From: Trematomus loennbergii | Taxonomy: Eukaryota > Chordata > Actinopteri > Perciformes > Nototheniidae | Direction of reading: 5' to 3' | Length of the DNA: 64,000 nucleotides | Assembly: GCA_012861695.1 (NCBI GenBank) | Contig: JAAOOA010000002.1 | Span: 27,706,804 to 27,770,803, forward strand | Part shown: in pieces, positions 9,839 through 20,774 of the stretch | Position numbering within the stretch: the stretch's first letter is position 1 | Layout of the letters: every line of letters begins with the position of its first letter | Program-made: the position numbers and the translations under genes | Notes under the pieces: generated by a model | What the model saw: only the letters and a program-made list of their open reading frames with translations | Databases searched by the model: none | Told to the model about the DNA's origin: nothing

Positions 9839-11541
9839 TGCGCTTTCACAGCAAGGGCGTTTCTCAATGTCGAGGAAGGATCCTTCAGAGACACTATTTC
9901 AAGGATGCTACGTCATTGAATCCTGCAGTAAACCCAAAACAGAAGAAGAAGAAGTGACGTCAGCGGCATCATTTGCGTAATCCTCCCTCAGGATTTATTC
10001 GGTGTGAACGCCAGGGGCGTCGCCTGGACCTGAAAACATCGGGCTTAGCCCACAGTGGCGGCGGCACTACAGTGGCATTTTTTACTGCAACACTCCCCAC
10101 ACGCACACCCCACACGCACACACACAGTACACCCGCGACTGTTACAATGAAGCTCGATAATCAGCTCACGGCATATAGGCAGGGGTAAAGTGGTATTTTT
10201 TATGAGTGGGTGGCTCACCTCCTCTAGGGGGTCCGGGGGATGCTCCCCCGGGAAGATTTTTTTTAAATATTGAAGTTAAATGCATCAATCTGGTGCACTT
10301 TGAGAGCAAATTGAAGAGATCTATGGATACCTCTCTCAACACCCATATGAAGCAGAACTGTAAACAGATGTACTTTTTTTTATGGATATTTTACTAATCA
10401 CTCCCCTTTTAAACTGTATTCTTTTTTTACTGCCATATAGATTTCATAACTGTTTTTCATTTATTCTCTTTTTTTTAATAACTATAATGATCATGAAGGT
10501 GTACCGCGGAAATAATCTTTTGAATAATTTGTGACCAAATCGTTTGAGACCCACTGAGATAACTTACTAAAGTTAACTATCTAAACACTCAGAGAGTCCT
10601 TTAGCTCACCTGAGTCTCTCAGTCTGAGAGGAGAGGACTCTCCTCCAGCTTCTTGTGGAACAAACAGCTCCTTATGTCCGTTAGTGCAGCTAGCTAAACC
10701 AGATGCTAACAACACGGTCCATGCTGACACCGGCCCCTCTCTCCCTCTCTCCCCCTCTATCACACTAAATGCGCTATTGCCACACACACACACAGAGCCG
10801 AGCTTGAATGACACAAGCACACGTTTATTTCCATGCAACTCTCTGATTGGTCTGGTGTCATGCCTCTGTTGCATTCACTGAACACGGGAAATTACAGTGT
10901 GCCGTCCTCTCTTGTGTCATGATGAGGTTCACGTAAAGCACGGTTAATGTATTATATTATTGAGGGAGAATTGTCCGGGCTACAGAAAAAACATTCGGGG
11001 CTAAAGCCCCGGATGCCCAGGCCAGGCGACGCCACTGGTGAACGCGATCTACTAGATATAGTTCCGGAAACTAAAGATTTCCGGGGAACTATTCCTTGGA
11101 AAAAGTACGCTTTCACACCAAGTACTTTTCCCAGGAATAGTTCCCGAAACTTTTCCCCGGAACTTTTAAATCCTGGAGCTATCTAGTAAATCGCGTTCAC
11201 ACCGGAATAAGTCCCTGAGGGAGCCCGCTGACGTCACTTCTTCTTCTGCTTTGGGTTTACTGGCAGGCCGCAAACAACTTCACGGCGTATACTGCCACCC
11301 GAAGTCCCGGCCATAAGTTAGTCTCTCTCCGTTTGTGAGTGTTACGGGGCGTGGTTTGCAATTCGCCCAGCCAATCAGACATTTTCTCCCAAGGAAAGTC
11401 CCTGCTCTCTAGCAGGGACTAAAAAGGAGTGAAAAGGTTTGCAAAAAAAGTTCTAGTTCCAGATCTTTTTGGTGTGAACGCAAAATCCCAGAAACTATCG
11501 GAACTATTCCTGGGAAAAGTACTCCGGTTTGAAAGCGCCTA
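9839..11541. mobile_element. PIF/Harbinger-type MITE, split by a hAT element
   Basis: Outer ends are TGCGCTTTCA on the left and, from the right, AGGCGCTTTCA, flanked by TTA at 9836-9838 and 11542-11544. The interior has several copies of GGTGTGAACGC or its complement and a GACGTCA-containing segment shared with 19480-19700. The insertion at 10012-11037 divides it. Confidence 0.6.
10012..11037. mobile_element. Non-autonomous hAT element with perfect 8-bp TSD
   Basis: Ends CAGGGGCGTCGCCTGG and, from the right, CAGTGGCGTCGCCTGG form a 16-bp inverted repeat. The direct repeat GTGAACGC flanks it exactly at 10004-10011 and 11038-11045. No transposase ORF; contains a GGGGGATGCTCCCCCGGG hairpin near 10240. 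Confidence 0.9.
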
Positions 11542-11841
11542 TTAGCCGCGTTCACACGGAGTACTTTTCACCGTACTTTTCGCGTTTAGTTCCGTTAGTA
11601 CCCTTATGTCGCGTTCACACCAAAAATCGTACTTAATCTCGGGAACTTTTACCCCCATTTTTAGTGCCCGCTGAGAGATCGTACTTTCCTGTGGGTAAAA
11701 AGTGCCCCAGTGCTGATTGGCTGGGCGAATTGCAAACCACGCCCGTACAACTGTGAAAATGTTGTGTAGAGCCGCCATTGTTTTTCCTCGCTACAAAAAC
11801 CCAGCGCACCGACGGAGAGTAGTTTGTTTTTGAAAGCAGTT

Positions 11842-13372
11842 ATGGCAAGCATCAAGAAATGATGAGGAGGTGTCGGCGCTTCTGGAGATCTACGCCGAGG
11901 ACGCGACCCAGGGAATGCTACTGAAGCCAGTTCAGTAGCTTTCACTCGACCTGGGAATCGTGCACGGCATACCGGCTAAAAATAAAGAAACTCAGGCAGG
12001 ACTACAAAACGGCAGATTCAGTGGCCAACGATGACGACCACGACGAAGGTAAAATCAACTACATGCACTGGGGTTATAATCTGCACAATAATGGTCTCAG
12101 ATGTACTTTTATTTGCTCAGTAGATCAAGCTAGCCATGCTAGGCTGAATAGGCTAACACCGGCCCAGAGCTAGCTACATCTAGCTAGCTAGATATTCTCG
12201 GCCGCTATGAAAACGTTTTGACTTGTGAATAACTGTGCAATGTTTCTGTAATTTGCTTCACTAACTCATGGCACTAATCGTCTGTTTCAGGCGAGGATGG
12301 ACAACTCTCGGGATTGGAAACAAGCGAGCTTTGCATTCTAGATCACAGCGCTTGGTCGTCCCCCTACCAGCAACCAAACGCAAAGGTACACACACTGTGA
12401 CTTTGTCTTGAAAGAACGTTACGCATCGAACTGATGTTCACAATCATGTTTATTTCCTTCTTGGTACAATTATGAAACAGCGTGAAAACGTATTCGCCTA
12501 GACCGGCATTTACAAATGTTTGCGCCTTTTTACTCTCTCACAAACATTGTAAACATCCGGGCTAGAGGTCACATGACTTCCGGTAAGAAAACTTGCCTCA
12601 ACAACATTAAACAAAGTTCAAGCATACATGAAGCACAATCCTCCGTGTTTGAACCTCTTAAATCGCTGCATAGCCGATTTATTTGGACTGGATTATCCCA
12701 GAGAGGCTAAACATTCTTTATAACACAGTTTCAGATTTGTGAAACCTTAATTCTATTTGTGATAATACAAAAAAGAGAGATTTCAGTGCTTTTTCGCATC
12801 CTGGCCACATTAGACCAGGTCCTGATCTAAAACCACTATACCTAGACTCATCAAATCTGGACTGGATTATCCCAGAGAGTCAAAAGATTCTTTATAACAC
12901 AGTTTCAGATTGTGAAACCTTAATTCTATTTGTGAAAATACAAAAAAGGGAGATTTCAGTGCTTTTTTTACATGTAGACCACATTAGACCAGGTCCTGAT
13001 CTAAAACCACTATACCTAGACTCATCAAATCTCGACTGGATTATCCCAGAGAGTCAAAAGATTCTTTAAACACAGTTTCAGATTTGTGAAACCTTAATTC
13101 TATTTGTGAAAATACAAAAAAACATTCCTAGTATGTTGTAAAACTACATGGCGACTAAACAGATCTTGTATCTTGCTTATTTTCCCCTCTTAGGAAAGCG
13201 GACACAGGATGCGAATTTCTTTGACACCGTCCAGGCGTTGGAGGACCGGCGTGCCGTGGTGAAAGAGTCGATGCACAGGGATCAGATGGTGCTGTTCACC
13301 AAGGCCCAGGAAACGGAGGACAAGATGCTCACCAGTTCATTATATATTATTGTTATTACTGTTATTATATAG
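11842..13372 (+). pseudogene. Harbinger Myb/SANT-like protein gene, degraded
   Basis: Three remnant exons: about 11842-12052, with DEEVSALLEIYAEDATQ and IKKLRQDYK typical of the Myb/SANT-like DNA-binding domain of Harbinger elements; 12291-12385, with EDGQLSGLETSE; and 13194-13372, with GKRTQDANFF and EDRRAVVKESMHRDQM. The first exon has stops and a frame change, so no full product is possible. Family knowledge: this protein helps the transposase bind DNA and enter the nucleus. Confidence 0.7.
12685..13124. repeat. Tandem repeat, 174-bp period, about 2.5 copies
   Basis: Copies start at 12685, 12859 and 13033 with (G/C)GACTGGATTATCCCAGAGA and are over 90% alike by eye. The array lies in the intron before the last Myb-like exon of the Harbinger element. 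Confidence 0.9.
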
Positions 13373-13592
13373 TCTTGATACAACTGACACTTTATTTTAT
13401 ATTGATTATGTTAATTTACATGTACAACTTCTATTTATTTACATTAAAAATGTGAACTTCTATTTATTGTTAAACAGATCTGTATCTTGCTTATTTCTCC
13501 TGCCACTTTATCTTTAGTGACCTGTGTAGCATCCTATACATCACATGTAAGTGATTATTCTGATACCATCATGTTATATCTCACACAGGCTC

Positions 13593-13745
13593 CGCCTCTA
13601 CTGGACTCTATGGGTACTACTCTCTATCATGCTGTGCGTGCTTTCACCTACTGAATTTACGTAAACGTAGCCGGCCAATCTGGGCGAGCCTACCTGAATG
13701 CGCGCGCAGGCCCACAGTATATAAGGCGGCTACAGCCGCCCCACT
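13593..13745 (+). repeat. DIRS left inverted terminal repeat with TATA box
   Basis: Pairs with 18430-18585 in inverse orientation. TATATAA at 13718-13724 lies 89 bp before the gag ATG at 13813 and is the likely promoter. The mirrored copy in the right repeat points the other way. Confidence 0.88.
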
Positions 13746-13812
13746 ATCCTTTTTCTCTCAGACGAGCTGACAACCGAAGAGTTAAACGTACGAAGATTAG
13801 AAGAAACGAAAA

Positions 13813-14093
13813 ATGGACTCACCATTACTGGAATCTCGGCCATGCCCCACCTGCCTTGGTTTGATCGCGGGCACCGATCTCCACCACCTCGTTAGAGTGT
13901 TTGGGGGACCAGGATATGGCCGAGGCGGTGCCATTCACGTTCGCCATTCCAGCGGGGCGGATGGCTCCGTTTGCCGTTGTCGGGCACTTCCGGGTTCGGT
14001 CCATGGAGGTCCACCGCCCTAGGTGATGACCATGGCGGCGGAGCGCAGCTGCTCCCAGCGGGAGGAGCCAGCAGGTGGGCGCGTGCACGTGAG
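13813..14093 (+). pseudogene. DIRS gag N-terminal remnant
   Basis: Begins MDSPLLESRPCPTCLGLIAG, a Cys-containing start typical of fish DIRS gag proteins. After about 30 residues the likeness moves to other frames, then runs into tandem repeats. The rest of gag is not recognisable. Confidence 0.6.
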
Positions 14094-14094
14094 T

Positions 14095-15310
14095 GGAATA
14101 ACCGTAGTGCTGTCAAAGCACTGTGCGGGTTCAAGAGAGTGGAGAAATGCATTCAGTGAAAACAATTGCATTTATCCCAGAGTAAGAGTCATCTCTCTCC
14201 ACATTTCCACTTTTCACCATAAATGTCCGTTTCAAAGAGATTTCATTGACAGAGCCGCGGCCCCACGGGAGCTGCCGCGGTGCGTTCAAGAACCTCGTAG
14301 AAAATCGGCCCTTTTTCTGTGTCAGCCCCCATGCCAAACTCCCTTTTATGGAGGTTTAGGAAGGTTTGCAGCGGAGTAGGCCACCAGAGAATACTACAGC
14401 TTCTTAGATGTGGCTCCAAAGTCGAAAAGAGGCCCTGTTGCAAGAACGGTGGGTTACGTATATAGTAACCCTGTTCTAGAGTGATGTGTGTGTGAAAAAT
14501 GCATTTAGTAAAACCAATTGCATTTATCCCAGAGTAAGAGTCATATCTCTCCACAATTCCACATTTTCCCATAATGTCTCGTTGAGATCGGCAAGGCCGC
14601 TTTCATACGATGTTAATTGGACACCCATTATGAGGCGCGGCCCCCGTGAGAGTGGCCGCGGTGCGTTCAGGGACCTCCGCAGAAGAACAGTGCGTTACGT
14701 AGTGTAAACTCTAGTTCTAAAGTGATATGTGTGTGTAAAATGCATTCGGTAAAAAATTGCATTTATCCCAGAGTAAGAGTCATCTCTCTCCACATTCCAC
14801 ATTTCCCCATAATGTCCGTTTCAAGGAGACGGCATTATGACGACGCGCGCCCCCCCCCGTGAGAGTGGCCGCGGTGCGTTTAGGGACCTCCGCAGAAGAA
14901 CAGTGCGTTACGTAGTGTAACTCTAGTTCTAAAGTGATATGTGTGTGTAAAATGCATTCAGTAAAAACGATTGCATTTATCCCAGAGTAAGAGTCATCTC
15001 TCTCCACATTCCACATTTCCCCATAATGTCCGTTTCAAGGAGACGGCATTATGACGACGCGCGGCCCCCCGTGAGAGTGGCCGCGGGTGCGTTCAGGGAC
15101 CTCCGCAGAAGAACAGTGGGTTACGTAGTGTAACTCTAGTTCTGAGTGATATGTGTGTGTAAAATGCATTCGGTAAAAACGATTGCATTTATCCCAGAGT
15201 AAGAGTCATCTCTCTCCACATTCCACATTTTCCACATTTCCCCATAATGTCCGTTTCAAGAGACGGCATTATGACGACGCGCGGCCCCCCCCCGAGAGCG
15301 GGCCGCGGCG
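14095..15310 (+). repeat. Tandem repeats of 212-350 bp in the DIRS gag region
   Basis: Five units anchored on TGCATT(C/T)(A/G)GT near 14147, 14498, 14739, 14951 and 15163, each followed by ATTGCATTTATCCCAGAGTA and then a GC-rich stretch with (C/G)CCGCGGTGCGTT. Spacings are about 351, 241, 213 and 212 bp. The array has replaced most of the gag coding region. Confidence 0.85.
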
Positions 15311-15769
15311 CGTTCATGGACAGAAGAAGCTCCGATTAATGCTTATTTCTCTCTAAGAGAAAACAGCATTATGGTGGAGCGCGCGCTCTCACGGGAGCAT
15401 GCCGTGGTGCGTTCAGGGACCTCAGTTAAAAATCGGCGTTTTTTTCTCTGAGTGGAAACTACATTATAGAAAAACGGCCCTTTCTGTGTCAGCCCCCCAT
15501 GGGTCAAACTTCCTTTTATGGAGGGTTTGACGGCGGAGTGGGCCACCAGAGAGTACCACAGCTTCATAGCTGCGGCGCCGCAGCTGATTGCACATCCCCT
15601 AACACAATGTTATGGGGAATGGAAAATCAGTGGTGTATTAACAGAGCGCATGGACAGGACACTGAGACTGGGTTATTCACTCCAGTTTTGCAGCATCCCT
15701 CCTCCGTTCAGAGGCAGGAGAGAGCACATCTGTCATCCCAGGAGGAGGTTTCCTCTCAGCATGTGCACT

Positions 15770-16540
15770 CTCAAGTCAGAGAGAAGGGGCATTATTCCCT
15801 GTACTTCCTGGTTCCCAAGAAGACAGGAGAATTCAGGCCCATTCTGGATCTTCAATGCCTGAACCAGCACATTGCATGCAAGAAGTTCCATATGTTAACT
15901 ATGAAACAGTTACTGAGACTGGTGCAGCCAGGCGATTGGTTCACAACCATCGACCTGAAGAACGCTTACTTTCATGGCGAAATTGCTCCAAGAGCACAGA
16001 AAGTATTCGCGTTTTGCCTTCCAGGGGGTAGCCTACGAGTACAACAGACTGCCGTTCGGCTACTCCCTATCCCCACGCACGTTCAGCCATGACGCTGCAA
16101 CCGCTGCGGGACCATGGCATGAGGGACGACCTCATAGTTATGGCCAGGTCCAGGGAATGGGCAATACTGCACACAGCCCAATTGATCCTACACCTAACCA
16201 AGTTGGGTTGAAAAAGAAGTTGCGGTCAATTGGAAGAAGAGCTCCCCCATACCTCACCAGCAGGTAGAATATCTGGGGGTGATGCTCGATGCAGGCAGAC
16301 TACGTGTCACCCTGACAGAAAGCAGACAGGCATCCCTGCTGCGGGCAGTCTGCAGGCTGCGTCAGGGGGCGACGGTGACAGCTTTGATCATCATGCAGAC
16401 TTTGGGTCTCATGACGGCTGCTCACTCCGTAGTGCCACTCGGACTGCTGCATGCACGTCGCATGCAGATGTGGTTTACCGGCCTTCGTTTAGATCTTAAG
16501 ACACAAACGACGTCTGGTGGCCATCCCCCCCCTCAGTAGA
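15770..16540 (+). pseudogene. DIRS reverse transcriptase, frame-broken
   Basis: LYFLVPKKTGEFRPILDLQ and DWFTTIDLKNAYFH are RT motifs in one frame. GVAYEYNRLPFGYSLSPRTF follows in a second frame and DDLIVMARS, VEYLGVMLDAGRL in a third. The usual YLDD active-site box is disturbed. At least two frame changes occur. Confidence 0.85.
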
Positions 16541-16609
16541 GAGCAACCTCCGATTCTGGGGGTCCCCAGAGAATCTGCAGAGGGAGCTCCACTGGGGCAG
16601 GTAACCTCC

Positions 16610-17010
16610 TATATCACAGTCTTCACAGACGCTTCAAAGAAAAAGAAAGTGACAGGATGGGGGGGGACGTGTCTAGAAAGGGCTGTGGGTGGTTGCTGGC
16701 CTCTGGCGGCACAGCAACCTCCTGGAGCTGCAAGCAGTGATGTTGGTCCTACAGCACTGCAAACCCTTAATACAGGGCAAACAGGTGCTAGTAAGGAGCG
16801 ACAACCGCACCACAGTGGCGTACATCAACAGGCAGGGCGGAGTCCGCTCAATAGCCTGGTTGACCGCAGCAGAGAACCTGTGGCTGTGGGTTTCACAGAT
16901 TGTGTTGTCTCTAAGGGCTCTTCACATCCCGGGACGGGAGAACAGGGGGGCCGACCTCATGTCAAGAGGCGGACCCCTGCCAGACGAGTGGAGGCTTCAC
17001 CCGGAGGTGG
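16610..17010 (+). pseudogene. DIRS RNase H, frame-broken
   Basis: TVFTDASKKKKVTGWGG carries the first catalytic Asp. After a frame change, LLELQAV (Glu), LVRSDNRTTVAYIN (Asp) and NRGADLMSR (Asp) complete the catalytic set. All four acidic residues are present but in two frames. Confidence 0.85.
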
Positions 17011-17289
17011 TGAAGCAGGTCTGGACTCAGTTCGGTAGAGCAGAGGTGGACCTGTTCGCCAATCGGCGCAACAGCCACTGTGCCCTGTGGTTCTCCCTGG
17101 CTCGGTGGGACAACCCGCCCTTGGGGGTCGACACATTTGCACACGAGCCATGGCCAAGAAAGCTGCTTTACGCCTTTCCACCGCTGCACCTTATCCCCCC
17201 CCTCCTGGGGGTGAGAGGTCCGAAGCTGACCGCTCTGTCGGTACACCCAAGTTGTCTTTTGATCCGGGGTGACCGTAGCGGGGCGACAC

Positions 17290-17765
17290 TCAGGCCGAAC
17301 CCCTCCTTTACTCCTAAGAGTATCAGAAGTTCATTCAGATCAAGGGCTATTCAGTTAGGTGGCTTTAATCTTCCACCCCATATTGGGGCCAGGGAGGCTA
17401 AATTGCACCTCCTCTGCCCAGTGCGTGCGCTAGCATGCTATGTAGAGCGCACGGCTGCCATTAGGCGCACTGAACAACTGTTTGTGTGCTTTGGGGATGG
17501 TGTGGCTGGAAAAGCCCTCTCAAAGAAGCGCCTAACAGGATGGCTACGCAGGTGCATTACACATGCCTATGGACGGGCGGGGAGAGCCCTCCCCACTGGG
17601 GTCCGTGCACATTCTACACGGGCTGTGGCTGTGTCAACAGCCTTATTCAGCGGCGTGAGTGTAGAAGATATATGTCTTGGTCTACGCCAGGCCCCTTCAT
17701 AAAATGTTATCTCCTGGACATGTCTGGCTCCTTCTCGTCGTCGGTGCTTGCCGAGGCAACGCATG
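17290..17765 (+). pseudogene. DIRS tyrosine recombinase, frame-broken at its end
   Basis: KLHLLCPVRALACYVERT, then LFVCFG, SKKRLTGWLRR and GVRAHSTRAVAVS with the His-x-x-Arg pair. The region with the expected catalytic Tyr (PFIKCYLLDMSGSF) lies in another frame from about 17650. The frame as written stops at 17702, before the Tyr. Confidence 0.85.
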
Positions 17766-17828
17766 ACTGGTGAGAGGGGGGTGGCTGTGGGTCAGCAGGT
17801 ATCTGACCCCCCCCCTGGACATAAAGCA

Positions 17829-18120
17829 CTTGTGTTTTTCCCATGCTCCTGAGGGACTCGGGAGACATGGTGCACAATCAGCCCCATACAGGGCTGGAGG
17901 ACTCTCCCCGCCTGCCTATGGGCAGGCGGGGAGAGCCTTCCTCACTATTGTCCATGCCCACTCTACACGGAGCGTGTGTGAGTGTGGGGGATGTGGTGCA
18001 CTTATGTTTTCCCGTGCTCCTGAGGGACCTGGGGAACATGGTGCGCGGTAGGCTCCAGACGGAGTCTCCGCACAGTTTTTTCCATGCACACTCTACACGA
18101 GGTAAGCGTGTGTGAGTGTG
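17829..18120 (+). repeat. Direct repeats of about 171 bp downstream of the DIRS recombinase
   Basis: Two clear units beginning CTTGTGTTTTTCCCATGCTC (17829) and CTTATGTTTTCCCGTGCTC (18000), each with TGCTCCTGAGGGAC and a GGAGAGCC or TTCCATGC(A/C)CACTCTAC segment. They resemble part of the recombinase end, suggesting local duplication. Confidence 0.65.
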
Positions 18121-18287
18121 CCTTATCCAAGTTGCGGCCCGACTTCTCCACGGTTACAACCGGATGGGAGGAAGTGGGGATGCAGTGGATGTTAGCCAAA
18201 AGCCGGTCAGGGACGGTGTGGTGGGTCGATGTTGTTGGACGACAGGGCGTTTATACATCGGGGCTCCGCCCACTGTACCCATAGAGT

Positions 18288-18375
18288 CCAGTAGAGGGCG
18301 GAGCCTGTGTGAGATATAACGGGGGGTTACATATTGTAACCCTAGTTATATAAACACAGGTGGAGCCCTCTACCT
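18288..18375 (+). repeat. DIRS internal complementary region
   Basis: GGCGGAGCCTGTGTGAGATA is the complement of the element's left end (13573 onward). It is directly followed by GGGGTTACATATTGTAACCC and TATATAAACACAGGTGGAGC, the near-complement of the right end (18573-18620). Such a region lets DIRS cDNA close into a circle. Confidence 0.88.
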
Positions 18376-18429
18376 GGAGGCCCTGTCTTTCCTAGTCCGC
18401 TCGCTGAAGAGTGGATAGGATATGGGGCG

Positions 18430-18620
18430 GCGGCTGTAGCCGCCTTATATACTGTGGGCCTGCGCGCGCATTCAGGTAGGCTCGCCCAGATTGGCCGGCT
18501 ACGTTTACGTAAATTCAGTAGGTGAAAGCACGCACAGCATGATAGAGAGTAGTACCCATAGAGTCCAGTAGAGGGCTCCGCCTGTGTTTATATAACTAGG
18601 GTTACAATACGTAACCCCCC
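18430..18620 (-). repeat. DIRS right inverted terminal repeat and right end
   Basis: Complement of 13593-13745, followed by an extension ending in ACGTAACCCCCC. GTT at 18621-18623 matches the first three bases of the element. Confidence 0.88.
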
Positions 18621-19105
18621 GTTTCATCGGTTATAAACTGGCAAAGCTTTATTCGTCATTTATTTATCATCAATGTTGCAATCTTGTGGAGGAATGGCAG
18701 GGGCACATACACAAATATGATAATTTATATCATTTTAAATATTATTTGACCTAAAACTAAATGTTTTTATGATTGTCCTCTGAGGAGGACATGGGGATTT
18801 GCAAACTTTTAATTCCCCCCCCCATTTTACACAACACAAAATGGAGTCCACTATGGGCCGAAACTAACATGTAGGTTTCCATAGTGTTTATGGCAGACGG
18901 ATGCAGTGGGTCTCAGGAAGATATATAATAAATAATAAAGGGGGTTTGCTGCTGAGCCTATTTACTGTGCATACAACACACCTGGCACAGTTTATTGTTA
19001 TTATATTGCCACACTGTACACTATTGTAATGTTGCCTGTCTTGACTGGAAAATAAAAGAGAGAAACAAAACACTGTACAAAAGATCAGCTTTATTGTCAA
19101 AATGT

Positions 19106-19441
19106 TTACAATGTACAATTTACACGCTGTTCAGATGCCTCATAAAGCTGGGTCGCCGGTAAGGCAGTCCATTCGTCCCTGTACTCATCATTACTTTCAC
19201 AAAGGTTATGTAATATGCAACATGCTGCCACCTGGATTTTGATCTTGTCCATCTTGCAGTCGTTTCTTTTCATCAAGCACCGCCACCTGCCCTTCAGTCT
19301 GCCAAAAGCGTTCTCCACCACCACTCGTGCTCGGCTTGTTTTGTTATTGTACGCAAGTTGCTCAGGCTGCATTAACTCAGTTACAAAGCTGTATAACATG
19401 AGCACAAACAGCACAACTTCAGTCGACTCCATCTCCATCAT
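19106..19441 (-). pseudogene. HARBI1-like transposase, internally deleted
   Basis: 111 codons. The first 25 or so (MMEMESTEVVLFVLML) look like a transposase N-terminus. They run directly into the C-terminal DDE_4-type region: RARVVVENAFGRLKGRWRCL and AACCILHNLCESND. HARBI1-like transposases are about 350-400 residues, so the middle, including most catalytic acidic residues, is missing. The join keeps one open frame. It is probably an internal deletion derivative of the parent element. Confidence 0.8.
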
Positions 19442-20096
19442 GTCTGAGGTCGGAAGGTAAACAACAGACGCCTAATGTAGAGCGAGTGGGTGGGCCTCGC
19501 AGTATACGCGGGAAGTTTTTCTTCTTCTTCTCTTGTTTTGCAGCGGATTGCAAACAACTTTAAGGTGCATACCGTCACCTACTGTACTCGCCGTGAAATA
19601 GTTTGTGGCCTGCCAGTAAAGCCAAAGCAGAAGAAGAAGAAGTGACGTCAGTGGCTCATTTGCGTAATCTTCCCTCAGGGAAAAGTACTCCGGTGTGAAC
19701 GCGATCTGTACTAAGTGCACTGGGGTAAAAAGCGCCGGGGCTCTGAGTGCCGGAACTAAGTACAGGAAAGTACTTGGTGTGAACGCGGCTATTGACTACA
19801 AATCAGTGCAGTACACAATATATTTTTTTAAAAAGTGAAGAAAGGACATCAAAAATATTTATACAAACAAACAAAGAATAGGATAATAGAGAACGTAAAT
19901 TATATTTGTAGAGTTTAAAGGGGTTTTAATGATGACTTGCCCATTATAATAAATATTGTATACTGTAATAATATATAGGCCTACATGTTTGGATATAAAG
20001 ATTATAAAACAGATGTACAAATGAATAGTGTATTACAAACTTGGTACTTGGTGTTGTGTCAAATTATCATATAATCATTTAAAACATATAGTCTTA

Positions 20097-20703
20097 AGGC
20101 CCTGACACACCAAGCAGTCACCAGAGAACTCGCCGACGCCGACTGTTGCGTCGCCGTGTTCTCCTGCGTCTTGGCCATGTGTTGCACTGGAACACACCGC
20201 AAAGACTTCAGCCGAGCACGTACGAACTGCGCATGCGTGAGTGGCAATAACTCTCCTTACCAGCTGGCCGCGGTAGTGTGTATTCGTCATTCAAAAGAGG
20301 CAACAACCGGAAGACAGAGAACAAGAACAGACTGCGTGATCTAAACAAACAACAAATAGCGTGTGTGTTCCATTTTCACTCTCGTCCATCGAAAACATGT
20401 TTCGTGCGGTACTGGAGCTATCAGCCATTGGAGTGTTGCTTGTGGAAGACATTCTCAAGGAACCGTTTCGCTTCTCATGCACTGCTTCGCTAGCTGAATC
20501 AGAGTGATTTCTTGGTCCGACTGCTTGTGTCCGCGCACGGCCGATTCAACATGTTGAATCGGCCATGCGTCAGCCGTGAAAGGCCAAATAAGGCGTGTCA
20601 CGGCCGACTGTTCAGGACACACCAAATTGAGTTTGGGCGACAGGGCACGCTTCGTCGTCCGACTAACGAAGACGGCCGATTTCGGCCTGGTGTGTCTGGG
20701 CCT
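20097..20703. mobile_element. Harbinger-type MITE with TTA target duplication
   Basis: Ends AGGCCCTGACACACCAAG and, from the right, AGGCCCAGACACACCAGG, flanked by TTA at 20094-20096 and 20704-20706. The interior has further CGGCCGA motifs. No transposase ORF. Confidence 0.8.
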
Positions 20704-20774
20704 TTATACTCCGATTGCCTTTTACACTGTTAAATTGTATTTTTAGTCTTGTATGTGTTTAACAGAGACATATG

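Larger units (their letters stand above)
13573..18620 (+). mobile_element. DIRS-type tyrosine-recombinase retrotransposon, ORFs broken
   Basis: About 5 kb. It has inverted terminal repeats of about 150 bp (13593-13745 and 18430-18585), a gag-like start, RT, RNase H and tyrosine recombinase in the order typical of DIRS, and an internal complementary region (18288-18375) that joins the complements of both outer ends. It starts with GTT, and GTT follows its right end, as expected for recombinase insertion without target duplication. It sits inside the Harbinger element at 11545-19791. Frame changes in every domain show it is not coding now. Confidence 0.9.
11545..19791. mobile_element. PIF/Harbinger element with Myb-like and transposase remnants
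   Basis: Inverted ends GCCGCGTTCACAC (left) and GCCGCGTTCACACC (from the right), with repeated subterminal GTTCACACC motifs. A degraded Myb/SANT-like gene lies on the plus strand in the left part and an internally deleted HARBI1-like transposase on the minus strand in the right part, which is the usual two-gene layout. A DIRS retrotransposon (13573-18620) is nested inside. Removing it leaves an element of about 3.2 kb. Confidence 0.75.
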
